A stretch of 64,000 nucleotides of DNA from positions 620,001 through 684,000 of the forward strand of contig CAWHQP010000007.1 in the NCBI GenBank assembly GCA_963831535.1, read 5' to 3'. The stretch comes from Bog-756 sp963831535 (lineage in GTDB: Bacteria; Actinomycetota; Acidimicrobiia; Acidimicrobiales; RAAP-2). A model generated the notes under the pieces. It saw only the letters and a program-made list of their open reading frames with translations, searched no databases and was not told the origin of the DNA. Shown here piece after piece: positions 47,257 to 55,889 of this stretch. How positions within the stretch are numbered: position 1 is the stretch's first letter; every line of letters begins with the position of its first letter. The position numbers and the translations under genes were made by a program.

Positions 47257-48252
47257 ATGGCCCGCGCCGTGGAGGTGGCCGAATCGGTCCGGGGCACCAC
47301 CTCGCCCAACCCCTGGGTGGGGGCCGTGGTCGTGGCGGAAGGGTCGGACGGACACACCCACTTCGCCGGAGCCACGGCACCTCCGGGCGGACCCCACGCC
47401 GAGGTGTCGGCCCTCCGGGCCGCCGGTGACCGGGCCCGGTCGGGCACGCTGTACGTCACCCTCGAGCCGTGCTCGCATCACGGCCGGACGCCCCCGTGTA
47501 CCGAGGCCATCGTGGCCTCGGGCATACGGCGGGTGGTCGTGGGCATGGTGGATCCCGATCCCCGGGTCGACGGGACCGGGATCGCCACCCTTCGGTCGGC
47601 GGGTATCGAGGTCGAGGTGTCGGGCTCGGAGGCCGTCTCGGAGCAGCTGGCCCCCTACGCCAAGCACCGGCGCACGGGTCAGCCATGGGTGGTGCTCAAG
47701 CTGGCCGCCACCCTGGACGGGGGCACGGCCGCGCCCGACGGGTCGAGCCGGTGGATCACCGGGGACGAAGCCCGACTGGACGCTCACCGACTCCGGGCGC
47801 GATCCGATGCGGTCCTCGTGGGTGCGGGCACGGTGCGGTCCGACGACCCCGCCCTGACTGTTCGGCTTCCTCCGGGTGACCCGTGGTTCCGCGGGCCCGA
47901 CGCGCAGCCCCTCCGGGTGGTCCTCGGAACCGCACCGAACGGCGCCGCCGTGGAACCGGCGCTCGAGCTGGCCGGCGACCTGGGCGGGGTCCTCGACGAA
48001 CTGGGCCGACGGGACGTCCTGACCGTCCTCGTGGAGGGCGGGGCGACGGTGGCCCACGCCTTCCACAGTTCTGGTCTGGTCGACCGGTACGTGCTCTACC
48101 TGGCCCCGGCATTCTTCGGTGGCGCCGACGCCCGACCCCTGTTCGACGGGCCGGGGGCTCCGTCGATGGACCGTCTATGGCGGGGAAGGCTGCACTCGGT
48201 GACTAGCCTGGGGGGTGATCTTCGGGTCGAATTGCGTGCCGACGAAGCCTGA
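47257..48252 (+). CDS. ribD: bifunctional riboflavin deaminase-reductase
   Basis: A 331-residue protein for the second and third riboflavin steps. The zinc deaminase domain has NPWVGAVVV, GPHAEVSALRAAG and the metal-binding TLEPCSHHGRTPPCTEAI. The reductase domain (from about residue 150) has WVVLKLAATLDGGTAAPDGSSRWITGDEARLDAH, SDAVLVGAGTVRSDDPALTVR and TVLVEGGATVAHAF. ATG at 47257; another ATG 4 bases upstream is out of frame. Confidence 0.95.
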   Translation: MARAVEVAESVRGTTSPNPWVGAVVVAEGSDGHTHFAGATAPPGGPHAEVSALRAAGDRARSGTLYVTLEPCSHHGRTPPCTEAIVASGIRRVVVGMVDPDPRVDGTGIATLRSAGIEVEVSGSEAVSEQLAPYAKHRRTGQPWVVLKLAATLDGGTAAPDGSSRWITGDEARLDAHRLRARSDAVLVGAGTVRSDDPALTVRLPPGDPWFRGPDAQPLRVVLGTAPNGAAVEPALELAGDLGGVLDELGRRDVLTVLVEGGATVAHAFHSSGLVDRYVLYLAPAFFGGADARPLFDGPGAPSMDRLWRGRLHSVTSLGGDLRVELRADEA

Positions 48253-48259
48253 GGACCTG

Positions 48260-48415
48260 CCAACCGAGTCGAGAAATGCCTAAGGCCAGACCGATGCCGG
48301 CCGACACTTAGTGAAGGGTTGGTGTGCGGGCCCCGACCCGCCACCGACAGCATCGGAGACGACGAGTGCGCCGGATACCTGAACCGGGTACGAGGCACTA
48401 ACCAGAGGAGACCAG
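48260..48415 (+). ncRNA. structured leader upstream of ribBA (candidate cis-regulatory RNA)
   Basis: The 169-base gap between ribD and ribBA can fold extensively: CCAACC (48260-48265) with GGTTGG (48317-48322) enclosing CTAAG (48280-48284) with CTTAG (48307-48311) and GCC/GGC inside; then TACC (48376-48379) with GGTA (48387-48390) inside GTGC (48366-48369) with GCAC (48395-48398). The conserved blocks of the standard FMN (RFN) riboswitch were not recognised. A regulatory role is inferred from position only. Confidence 0.35.
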
Positions 48416-48421
48416 GGGTAG

Positions 48422-49642
48422 ATGCCCTTTTCAGCAGTTGAGGACGCCATCGCCGCGGTGGGTCGCGGCGAGATCGTGGTCGTGGTCGACGACGAGGACC
48501 GGGAGAACGAGGGCGACCTGATCATGGCGGCCGATGCCGTCACCCCGGAGAAGATCGCCTTCTTCTTGGACCATACGTCCGGCCTGATTTGCGTACCGCT
48601 GACGCCCGAGCGGGTGGAGCACCTCGACCTCCCGCTGATGGTCACCTCCAACACCGAGGCCCAGCGGACCGCCTTCACCGTGAGCGTGGACTATCGGCAC
48701 GGGACCACCACGGGGATCTCGGCCGAGGACCGGGCCGCCACCATCAAGGCCCTGGCCGATCCCCACATCCGTCCCACCGACCTCAACCGGCCCGGCCACG
48801 TGTTCCCGCTGCGCTACCGACCCGGAGGGGTCCTGAAGCGGGCCGGCCACACCGAGGCCGCCGTCGACCTGGCCCGGGCGGCGGGCATGTCGCCGGCCGG
48901 CGTGCTGTGCGAAGTGGTGACCGAGGACAAGACGGGGATGGCCCGGCTGCCCGAGCTCACCGAATTCGCCGCCAAGCACGGACTCCACCTCATCTCGATC
49001 GCCGACCTCATCCGGTACCGCCGCCACAAGGACAAGCTGGTGCGCCGGATCGCCGACGCCCGGGTTCCCACCGACTTCGGGGAGTTCACCGTCTACGCCT
49101 ACGAGTCGGTGCTGGACGGCGAACACCACGTGGCGCTAGTCAAAGGGGAGGTCGCCGGCCGTGAGAACACCCTGGTGCGGGTGCACAGCGAATGTCTCAC
49201 CGGCGATGTGTTCGGCTCGGTGCGTTGCGACTGCGGTCCCCAGCTGCACGGAGCCATGTCGGCCATCAACGACAACGGCAGCGGTGTCATCGTCTACCTG
49301 CGCGGTCACGAGGGCCGGGGCATCGGCCTGGCCCACAAGCTCCGTGCCTACAACCTGCAAGAAGAGGGCTTCGACACCGTCGACGCCAACCTCGAACTGG
49401 GCCTGCCCGCGGACTCACGCGAGTACGGGATCGGGGCACAGATCCTCGTCGACCTGGGCGTCACCACCATGCGACTGATGACCAACAACCCCACCAAGTA
49501 CGGCGGGCTCGAGGGCTTCGGTCTCGACATCGTCGAGCGCGTCAACATCCAGTCCACGCCGACGCCGGAGAACATCGAATACCTGCGGACCAAGCGGGAG
49601 CGGATGGGACACCTGCTCGAGGGCCTCGATGACGTCCTCTGA
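48422..49642 (+). CDS. ribBA: bifunctional 3,4-dihydroxy-2-butanone-4-phosphate synthase / GTP cyclohydrolase II
   Basis: A 406-residue fusion. RibB domain (1-205): VVVDDEDRENEGDLIMAAD (metal Glu), FTVSVDYRHGTTTGISAEDRA, RPGHVFPLRY and GHTEAAVDLARAAG. RibA domain (205-406): RVHSECLTGDVFGSVRCDCGPQL (zinc Cys residues), VIVYLRGHEGRGIGLAHKLRAYNLQ, DSREYGIGAQIL and LMTNNPTKYGGLEGFGL. It feeds both branches of riboflavin synthesis. Start follows GAGGAGACCAGGGG. It overlaps ribH by 14 bases. Confidence 0.97.
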   Translation: MPFSAVEDAIAAVGRGEIVVVVDDEDRENEGDLIMAADAVTPEKIAFFLDHTSGLICVPLTPERVEHLDLPLMVTSNTEAQRTAFTVSVDYRHGTTTGISAEDRAATIKALADPHIRPTDLNRPGHVFPLRYRPGGVLKRAGHTEAAVDLARAAGMSPAGVLCEVVTEDKTGMARLPELTEFAAKHGLHLISIADLIRYRRHKDKLVRRIADARVPTDFGEFTVYAYESVLDGEHHVALVKGEVAGRENTLVRVHSECLTGDVFGSVRCDCGPQLHGAMSAINDNGSGVIVYLRGHEGRGIGLAHKLRAYNLQEEGFDTVDANLELGLPADSREYGIGAQILVDLGVTTMRLMTNNPTKYGGLEGFGLDIVERVNIQSTPTPENIEYLRTKRERMGHLLEGLDDVL

Positions 49643-50216
49643 TCTCACGGTGCTGCCCGTCGACGCCAAGGGCCGTGCGGCGGCCCGGGTGGGCACCTCC
49701 ATCGACGGATCCCCGCCGGTCGGGGGCGGGGCCCGTGCGACGATTCGGGTGGGCCTGGCCTGTGCGGAGTTCAACGGAGGTATCACCGACCGACTGCTGA
49801 CCGGTGCCCTCGACGCCCTGGTCGAGGCTGGCTGTGATCTGGCTCGGTCCGTGGTGGTGTGGGCCCCCGGGGCGTTCGAGCTGCCGGTGGTGGCGCTGAA
49901 GCTCGCCCAGTCCGAGGCGGTCGACGCGGTGATCTGCCTGGGTGCCGTCATTCGGGGGGACACCGGCCACTACGACTTCGTGGCCGGTGAGTGTGCCTCC
50001 GGACTGCAGCGCGTCCAACTCGACACCGGTATTCCCGTGGTGTTCGGAGTCCTCACCACCGACACCGTCGACCAGGCTCTGGTGCGCTCGGCCGGCGACG
50101 GGTCCAACAAGGGTCGGGAGGCGGCCGAGACCGCGTTGGCCACCGTCGAGGCCCTCTCGTCGGTGGCATCGCTGTCGTCCGGCTCCCGGGTCGGGTTCTC
50201 GGTCGGGAGGCGCTGA
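49629..50216 (+). CDS. ribH: 6,7-dimethyl-8-ribityllumazine synthase
   Basis: A 195-residue lumazine synthase with a ~38-residue extra N-terminus. Core: RVGLACAEFNGGITDRLLTGALDAL, VWAPGAFELPVVALKLA, AVICLGAVIRGDTGHYDFVAGECASGLQ (catalytic His) and PVVFGVLTTDTVDQALVRSAG. A riboflavin synthase gene (ribE) is not in this cluster. The stop overlaps the hisG ATG (TGATG). Confidence 0.95.
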   Translation: MTSSDLTVLPVDAKGRAAARVGTSIDGSPPVGGGARATIRVGLACAEFNGGITDRLLTGALDALVEAGCDLARSVVVWAPGAFELPVVALKLAQSEAVDAVICLGAVIRGDTGHYDFVAGECASGLQRVQLDTGIPVVFGVLTTDTVDQALVRSAGDGSNKGREAAETALATVEALSSVASLSSGSRVGFSVGRR

Positions 50217-51112
50217 TGCTGAGGCTGGTCCTCCCCAAGGGCTCGCTCGAGAAGGCCACCCTCGAGTTGTTCGCTGCCGCTGACCTGAGTGTCACCCGGT
50301 CCTCGGAGGTCGACTACCGGGCCACCATCGATGATCCCCGTGTCGAACAGGTGCGCATCCTCCGTCCCCAGGAGATTCCCCTGTATGTGGCCGACGGCCT
50401 CTTCGACGTGGGCATCACCGGACGTGACTGGGTGGAGGAGCGGGGGAGCGCGGTGACCTCGCTCGGCATCCTCCACTACTCGAAGGCCACCGCCAACCCG
50501 GTTCGGGTGGTGCTGGCCGTCCCCACCGACTCCCCGGTGACCTCGGTGGACGACCTGGCCCACGCGGGGACCGGGCCGGGTGGATCGGTGCGGGTGTCCA
50601 CGGAGTATCCCGAGCTGACCTCGCGCTATCTCGAGAGTCACGGGGTGAAGGCTGAAGTCAGCCTGTCGTACGGGGCCACCGAGGCCAAGGTGCCGGACAT
50701 CGCCGACTGTGTGGTGGAGATCACCGAAACCGGTCGGGCCCTCCGGGCCGCCGGGCTCACGATCGTGGAGACCCTGCTGGTGTCCCACACCGAGTTGATC
50801 GCCAACCCGGTGGCGGCAGCCGACCCGGACAAGCGCCACGCCATGGAGCAGCTGCTGACCCTCTTGCAGGGGGCACTCGAGGCCCGGGACAAGGTGCTGG
50901 TGAAGCTCAACGTCCCGGCCGAGCAGCTGCCCGGGGTCATCGACGTGCTGCCGTCGTTGCGATCCCCCACCGTCTCGGAGCTGTTCGGCGGCGGCGGATT
51001 CGCCGTCGAGACCGTGGTGCCCAAGTCGGAGATCAACGTGCTGATCCCGGCCCTGAAGGACCGGGGGGCGACCGACATCATCGAACTGGCCCTGTCCAAG
51101 ATCGTCCACTGA
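50216..51112 (+). CDS. hisG: ATP phosphoribosyltransferase (long form)
   Basis: A 298-residue long-form HisG, first and feedback-controlled step of histidine synthesis. It begins MLRLVLPKGSLEKATLELF and has DVGITGRDWVEE, VRVSTEYPELTSRYLE, ATEAKVPDIADCVVEITETG (PRPP region) and a C-terminal ACT-like regulatory domain (LVKLNVPAEQLPGVIDVLPSL, VVPKSEINVLIPALKDRGATDIIELAL). It normally works without HisZ. It is placed after ribH, not with other his genes. Confidence 0.95.
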   Translation: MLRLVLPKGSLEKATLELFAAADLSVTRSSEVDYRATIDDPRVEQVRILRPQEIPLYVADGLFDVGITGRDWVEERGSAVTSLGILHYSKATANPVRVVLAVPTDSPVTSVDDLAHAGTGPGGSVRVSTEYPELTSRYLESHGVKAEVSLSYGATEAKVPDIADCVVEITETGRALRAAGLTIVETLLVSHTELIANPVAAADPDKRHAMEQLLTLLQGALEARDKVLVKLNVPAEQLPGVIDVLPSLRSPTVSELFGGGGFAVETVVPKSEINVLIPALKDRGATDIIELALSKIVH

Positions 51113-51115
51113 GCT

Positions 51116-52443
51116 ATGGCGTCTGCATCGACCATCTGGAGCGGACCGTCGGGCCGGGTGCCGGCCGGCCGGCACCCGCTGGTAGGGGACGTGGCCGAGT
51201 TCGACGATCCCCGGGGGCTTGGTGTCATCGAGTTCGGGACCGGGCACCGCATCGACTTCCACTGCACCGCCATCACCGATGGATCCCGCCACATCGACGT
51301 GGGGACGGTAGTGGCCTTCGAGGTGTCGGCCGGGCGTCTCGGCCGCCTCGAGGCCCATGCGGTCCGCCCCCTGCCCGGCGTGCCGCAGCCCGGTGCGACC
51401 TTGATCCAGGACGGGGTGGTGGAGCCGGGCACCGGACCCGGTGGGGACCTTTCGCACCTCGAGCCGACCTACGCCGAACCGACCTACACCGAGCCGGTGG
51501 GGGGGGTGTTCCCCCCGGGGGCGTTGCAGAGGAGGACGACGATGCCGGTGAGGCGTCGGCTTACGAGGAGTCCGGACTCGACGCTCCCATCGAACTGCCC
51601 GGCCGGGAGGCGTTGCGCCGGGAGCTGGAGCGCCACGCCCGCCTCGCCGTTCCGGCGGAGACGGCTGCCGCGGCCACGGCGTTTGTCGAGCGGGAACCGA
51701 CGAACCCTTCGACCGACGGTCCGGTCCATCGGCCCGCGACAGTGGACACCGGTGTGGGACCCGAGCGGGTTCCGCCGTCGCGGTCACCGGACCCCGCGCC
51801 AGCGTTACCGGACCGGGTGGCACCGCCTGCCACGACCGACAACGCCACCACCGGCACCACTCCCACCGGCGCCGTTACCGGCACCGGTGGTGGTCCGGTG
51901 GACGTCGAGCCGTCGGCACCGGTGGAGGCATGGAGGGTCGTCGCTCCGCGCGACACGGTCCCGGCCAGCGAGTGGCCACTCGGTGGCTCCGACAGTCGCC
52001 CCGGGGGCTCCACCGGGCCGGAACCACGGCCCGCCACAGCCGTCACTCCCGCCGATGTCGTGCCGGTAGGCGCTGCCGATCAGGCGGGGTCGGTGGGACC
52101 GTCGGGATCGTCGGGTTGGACATCGGCGGACGGGTCAGCCGGGCCTTCCGCCGGTTCCGGGGATCCCGCTGCCGCCGACCGGGGTGACGTGACGCCCCCC
52201 ATGGGCATCCCGTCGACCTCCCCGGACCTGGCGCCGCCACTGCCGGCCGGTCCGGTTTCGCCCTCGCTGGTGCCTCCGCCGGCACCGGAAGCCGACTCGT
52301 CCCCGGCTCCCTCGCCGGGCTCGACGCGGGTCGGATCCCCCCATCCCAACTTCTGGACCCCCATCGCCAGACCGTCGTCGGGACCGCCACCCACCTGGCG
52401 CACGCCGGTCACGCCCCGCACGCCGCCGTCAGATCGCGACTGA
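51116..52443 (+). CDS. cold-shock-like (S1/OB) domain protein with long disordered tail, frameshifted
   Basis: The first ~90 residues resemble a cold-shock/OB domain: GDVAEFDDPRGLGVIEF, HRIDFHCTAITDGSRHIDVGTVVAFEV and GRLEAHAV. A frame change lies in the G/C-rich stretch 51497-51533, after which AEEDDDAGEASAYEE, a short helical patch (REALRRELERHARLA) and a ~250-residue tail of Pro, Thr, Ser, Gly and Ala follow. One missing base (or two extra) there restores a single frame of about 442 codons. Only the N-terminal domain suggests nucleic-acid binding. Starts 3 bases after hisG; its end overlaps the convergent MFS gene by 15 bases. Confidence 0.6.
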
Positions 52444-54078
52444 CCGCCGGCGTCGTGTCCGGGCTTGCCCCCGCCGGCACCGGTATCGGAATCGGTACCC
52501 TCGTCGGGATCGGAGCCGGACCCCGGGATCATCCTCCCCGTAGGGATTGCCGAGGATGTTCCGGGCCATGTCGATGACGACAGCACTGTCGGCGTCCTCC
52601 TTCGTGACCACGCCCAGCAGGGGTGCGGCCAGTAGCCCGGTGAGGATCCCGGTCTCGGCCATCGACTCGGCCTGCACCACGCTCCATTCCCAGAGCCGAC
52701 CGACCATGTCCGGACTGGAGGCTCGACGCGGCGGATACTTGAGCCAACAGTTCACCGTGGCATGGGCCAGGCCGGTGGCGGCGGGGAAGAGCCAGATCAA
52801 CCGGTAATTGCCCGTGGCGTCGATCACCACGGCGGCCACATAGGCCAGGATCACACTGCAGAGGTTGAACGGGGCGAGCAGGACCCCGATGCGTTCACCG
52901 AGGCCGCCGGCCCGGGGCAGGAGCTGGAGCAGCAGGGGAGCCATCACGATGATGTAGGCCCCGATGAACGGCGCCCCGATGTAGCTGAGGACCACCGCCT
53001 GCCACAGGTGCGTGTCGAAGTACTGCACCCCGGCGAGGACGGCGCCGATGAGCGGTGCCCCGACGGCCAGCTGCATCGGGGAGAGCTTCCGGCTGAGGGG
53101 GATGCCGAGGGCGATACCGATGAGGAAGACGGGCAGACCGGTGGCCAGGCCGGCGATGGTCTGGGCACTGGCCCCGGCGTGCAGGACACGTTGGAAGAAC
53201 AAGATGGCCACATAAGCCGTCGAGCCCACGCCCGACCAGAACAGGAGCGACCCGGCCACCAGCACCTTGGCGTTGGGTCCCGACAGGATGTCACGTAGTT
53301 CGTCCCGGGTCGGACGGGCCCGTTGCTTCCGGTCGACTTCGGCTCCGTAGGTGGCGGTGGGGGCCTCCCGCACCAGCACGAGGACCAGCACTCCGACCAC
53401 CACCATGATCACGGCGGCCACCTGGAAGGGGAGGTTCCAGGTGGCCGGGTCGCTCTGTTTCCACGAGGCGATGACCGTGCCCTTGATGGTGAGGCTGGCC
53501 AATGTGCCGAGCACCGTGGTGAGCAAGAGGGCCTTGATCCAGCGGCTCCGTCCGAACACTTCAGGGACCACGGCCACGTTGGTCAGCGTGAAGATGGCCG
53601 ACGCCTGGCCGGCGATGAGGATCATGAGCACCAACAGCCAGTACCCGTGGACAACCGTGAACATCCAGGTGGAGACGCCCATCACGATGAGGCTCCCGGC
53701 CATGTAGGGGGTGCGGCGTCCCACCCGGCTCTGCGTACGGTCGCTGAGCCGGCCGGCGACGGGATAGGTGAGCCAGCTCACCAGGCGGTCGGCGGTCAGG
53801 GCGAACGTGACGGCCAGAGCCCCTGACGCCCGTTGCTGGACGTAGAGGGTGATCAGCACGCCCGAGACGGCCAGGTTGGCCCGCGGACCGACCAAGCCGA
53901 TCGACAGCCCGATGAAGCTCCGGACACGCGAGGCGTCGATCGGTCCTGTCCGAGTGGCCCGTCCGCTCGGGTCAGGGGATCCCGGGGCCGGAGTGGTCGG
54001 ACCGACCACGTGGTCGCCCGGCAGCTCGGGGACCGACGACGGCCCGGGCAGGGGCGGTTGTCCGATGCCCCCGCTCAC
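52429..54078 (-). CDS. MFS transporter (GPH/sugar-symporter-like)
   Basis: A 549-residue membrane protein with a ~50-residue hydrophilic N-terminus and about 12 helices. DRLVSWLTYPVAGRLSDRTQSRVGRRTPYMAGS is the loop 2-3 signature of the GPH/MFS group, and a long cytoplasmic loop (DRKQRARPTRDELRDILSG) divides the halves. The last ~35 residues are Arg-rich (YRFRYRCRRGQARTRRRR), which may be out of frame: one less base near 52530 gives a Gly/Asp-rich tail instead. GTG start overlaps the DUF1844 stop (GTGA). Substrate unknown. Confidence 0.85.
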   Translation of the reverse strand: MSGGIGQPPLPGPSSVPELPGDHVVGPTTPAPGSPDPSGRATRTGPIDASRVRSFIGLSIGLVGPRANLAVSGVLITLYVQQRASGALAVTFALTADRLVSWLTYPVAGRLSDRTQSRVGRRTPYMAGSLIVMGVSTWMFTVVHGYWLLVLMILIAGQASAIFTLTNVAVVPEVFGRSRWIKALLLTTVLGTLASLTIKGTVIASWKQSDPATWNLPFQVAAVIMVVVGVLVLVLVREAPTATYGAEVDRKQRARPTRDELRDILSGPNAKVLVAGSLLFWSGVGSTAYVAILFFQRVLHAGASAQTIAGLATGLPVFLIGIALGIPLSRKLSPMQLAVGAPLIGAVLAGVQYFDTHLWQAVVLSYIGAPFIGAYIIVMAPLLLQLLPRAGGLGERIGVLLAPFNLCSVILAYVAAVVIDATGNYRLIWLFPAATGLAHATVNCWLKYPPRRASSPDMVGRLWEWSVVQAESMAETGILTGLLAAPLLGVVTKEDADSAVVIDMARNILGNPYGEDDPGVRLRSRRGYRFRYRCRRGQARTRRRRSVAI

Positions 54079-54608
54079 CCGTCGCCGTCAGTCGGGGCCG
54101 GAGCTGACGGACCGGGGGTCGGGGAGCTGGTCGGATCCTCCTCTGCGGAGCCCCCGTTGACGCCGGCGGCCGACGCCGCTTCGGCGCCGGCCCGTTGGGC
54201 CCCATCGATCTGCACGTAGGCCAGGCGCAGCTGGCTCAGCCCATCCCTCAGCGCCTCCTCAGCCTCGCCAAGCCGTCCCTCGAGGCCGGAGACCAGGCTG
54301 CCCAGGGCGTCGATAGCCAGCCGGGCCTGGCTGAGCAGGGGCGGCTGCTGGGACAGGTAGACCGCCCCCAGTTCGAACAGCCCGTAACAGTGGTTGGCCA
54401 CGATCACTTCGACGGGGGAACTGGCCAGTTCGGCCCGCATGGCGGCCACCTGCTCGGCCAGTTCCGCCTCGCTCAGTTCTTCGGGCGCCCCGCCCCTGGG
54501 ACCACCCCCTCCCGATGGTGCTCCGGAGCGGTCCGGGGTGCCCACACCACCGGCCTCGGAGGGTCTTCCGACCGGTCGTTCGCCATCAGGTGTCCATAGT
54601 GAGCTCAC
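54075..54608 (-). CDS. DUF1844 family protein
   Basis: A 177-residue protein. A disordered Pro/Gly/Ser head is followed by ELSEAELAEQVAAMRAELASSPVEVIVANHCYGLFELGAVYLSQQP, then a coiled-coil-like helix (LSQARLAIDALGSLVSGLEGRLGEAEEALRDGLSQLRLAYVQI) and a disordered tail. This matches DUF1844, which commonly lies next to infC in actinobacteria; function unknown. The GTG at 54608 is the best in-frame start. Divergent from infC with a 215-base gap. Confidence 0.75.
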   Translation of the reverse strand: MSSLWTPDGERPVGRPSEAGGVGTPDRSGAPSGGGGPRGGAPEELSEAELAEQVAAMRAELASSPVEVIVANHCYGLFELGAVYLSQQPPLLSQARLAIDALGSLVSGLEGRLGEAEEALRDGLSQLRLAYVQIDGAQRAGAEAASAAGVNGGSAEEDPTSSPTPGPSAPAPTDGDG

Positions 54609-54643
54609 GACTGGTAGCCTAAAGCACTGATAGACGAGGAAGC

Positions 54644-54667
54644 GGGGTCTCGAAGTTCGAAACCCCC
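54644..54667. other. stem-loop in the DUF1844/infC divergent gap
   Basis: GGGGT-C-TCGAA / TTCGA-A-ACCCC forms an imperfect palindrome with one C-A mismatch. It may be an operator or RNA hairpin. It is not followed by a U-run. Confidence 0.4.
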
Positions 54668-54674
54668 ACCCGGC

Positions 54675-54700
54675 CACGATGCAGTCCTCACGATGCAGTC
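54675..54700 (+). repeat. 12-base direct repeat in infC leader
   Basis: CACGATGCAGTC occurs at 54675-54686 and 54689-54700 (14-base period), about 125 bases before infC. Confidence 0.8.
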
Positions 54701-54823
54701 AGTAGGTGTGCGCCGGGTCCATGGGACCGGTTGGCGGCTGCGGTCGCTTCGGTCGGTGGTGGCTCCGCTCCTTTTTCATCGGCCACGGGAAGTCCGTGAC
54801 CCGAAGACAGGGAGTGAAGTCGA

Positions 54824-55588
54824 ATAGCAGCTACCGTCACCACCAACGAGCCTCGCATCAATGACCGAATTCGCGCCCGAGAGGTCCGACTGGTCGATCC
54901 CGACGGGGAACAGCTCGGTATCAAGCTGTTGCCTGAAGCCCTCGCCATCGCCCGGGACCTCGACCTCGACCTTGTCGAGGTGGCACCCGGGGCCAACCCG
55001 CCCGTCTGCCGCATCATGGACTACGGGAAGTTCAAGTTCGATGCCGCCCAACGGGCCAAGGAGTCGAGACGCAAGGCGGTCCACGTAGGGATCAAGGAGA
55101 TGAAGTACCGGCCCAAGATCGGCGACGGCGACTTCGACACCAAGACCCGTCAGGTGGCCAAGTTTCTCGAGGAGGGCCACAAGGTCAAGATCACCATCAT
55201 GTTCCGGGGCCGGGAGGTCTTCCACCCCGAGCTGGGGAAGAAGATCCTGGACCGGATCGCCGACCAGATGGACGGGATGGGCAAGTCGGAGTCGGTCCCT
55301 CGTCTGGACGGCCGCAACATGGTCATGGTGTTGGCCCCCGACAAGCGGGCCAAGCAGTCAGCGGCATCGAGGGACCCGGGACACAACGGGAACGGATCCG
55401 ATCCCAAACAGGGTACGGGTACCGGTTCGGCGCAGCCGGTGGCGGGGCCAGCAGCACCAGAAGCACCGGAGACGACAGCAGCACCGGCACCGCCGGTACC
55501 GGCCAACGGCGCCCCGGTGGCCACCGCGGCACCACAGGAGGCAGGGGACGCATCCCCGGCCCACGAGTCGAGTGAAGGAGAGGGTTGA
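54824..55588 (+). CDS. infC: translation initiation factor IF-3, apparent AUA start
   Basis: A 254-residue IF-3. The conserved N-terminal domain starts at once (TNEPRINDRIRAREVRLVDPDGEQLGIKLLPEAL), then VEVAPGANPPVCRIMDYGKF, the basic linker and the C-terminal domain (EMKYRPKIGDGDFDTKTRQVAKFLEEGHKVKITIMFRGRE). An in-frame TGA stands two codons before position 54824, and no ATG, GTG or TTG occurs between it and NEPRIND, so translation most likely starts at ATA, with AGGGAG (54809-54814) 9 bases upstream. This fits the known IF-3 self-control through rare start codons. A ~75-residue Ala/Pro-rich tail is unusual. Confidence 0.93.
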   Translation: MAATVTTNEPRINDRIRAREVRLVDPDGEQLGIKLLPEALAIARDLDLDLVEVAPGANPPVCRIMDYGKFKFDAAQRAKESRRKAVHVGIKEMKYRPKIGDGDFDTKTRQVAKFLEEGHKVKITIMFRGREVFHPELGKKILDRIADQMDGMGKSESVPRLDGRNMVMVLAPDKRAKQSAASRDPGHNGNGSDPKQGTGTGSAQPVAGPAAPEAPETTAAPAPPVPANGAPVATAAPQEAGDASPAHESSEGEG

Positions 55589-55592
55589 CGCT

Positions 55593-55787
55593 ATGCCGAA
55601 GATGAAGACCGACAGTGGGGCACGCAAACGGATCAAGGTGACCGGGACCGGTCGTCTCCGCCGTCGGAAGGCGTTCCGTTCCCATCTCCTGGAGAACAAG
55701 TCGAGCGTGAGGAAGCGCCGCCTCGGTCGTGAGACCGACCTGGCCCCGGGCGACGCCCGGCAGGTCAAGCGGATGCTCGGCATGTAG
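55593..55787 (+). CDS. rpmI: ribosomal protein L35
   Basis: A 64-residue large-subunit protein: MPKMKTDSGARKRIKVTGTG, then RRKAFRSHLLENKSSVRKRRLG and a final KRMLGM. Start 4 bases after infC, after AAGGAGAGGG. Confidence 0.96.
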   Translation: MPKMKTDSGARKRIKVTGTGRLRRRKAFRSHLLENKSSVRKRRLGRETDLAPGDARQVKRMLGM

Positions 55788-55854
55788 CACCGGCGGCCGC
55801 CGCCCATTCGCTGCGGCCACCCACCCGGCAACCGTTCCGGTGACCTGTGCCGTA

Positions 55855-55889
55855 TGCGTCCGGTCGCCGCGTCAGGCGGTCCGGATGCG
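55855..55889 (+). promoter_or_regulatory. long hairpin in the rpmI-rplT gap, possible L20 control site
   Basis: TGCGTCCGG (55855-55863) pairs with CCGGATGCG (55881-55889, two G-U pairs), enclosing CGCC (55865-55868) with GGCG (55875-55878). The rpmI-rplT gap is 193 bases, unusually long for these genes, and L20 binds its own mRNA in several bacteria. Role inferred. Confidence 0.4.

Noticed and set aside
48253..48421. Standard FMN riboswitch
   Set aside because: The conserved RFN blocks could not be matched; kept only as a structured leader of unknown type.
54644..54667. tRNA T-arm or tRNA fragment
   Set aside because: TTCGAAACCCC looks T-arm-like, but no acceptor, D or anticodon arms fit around it.
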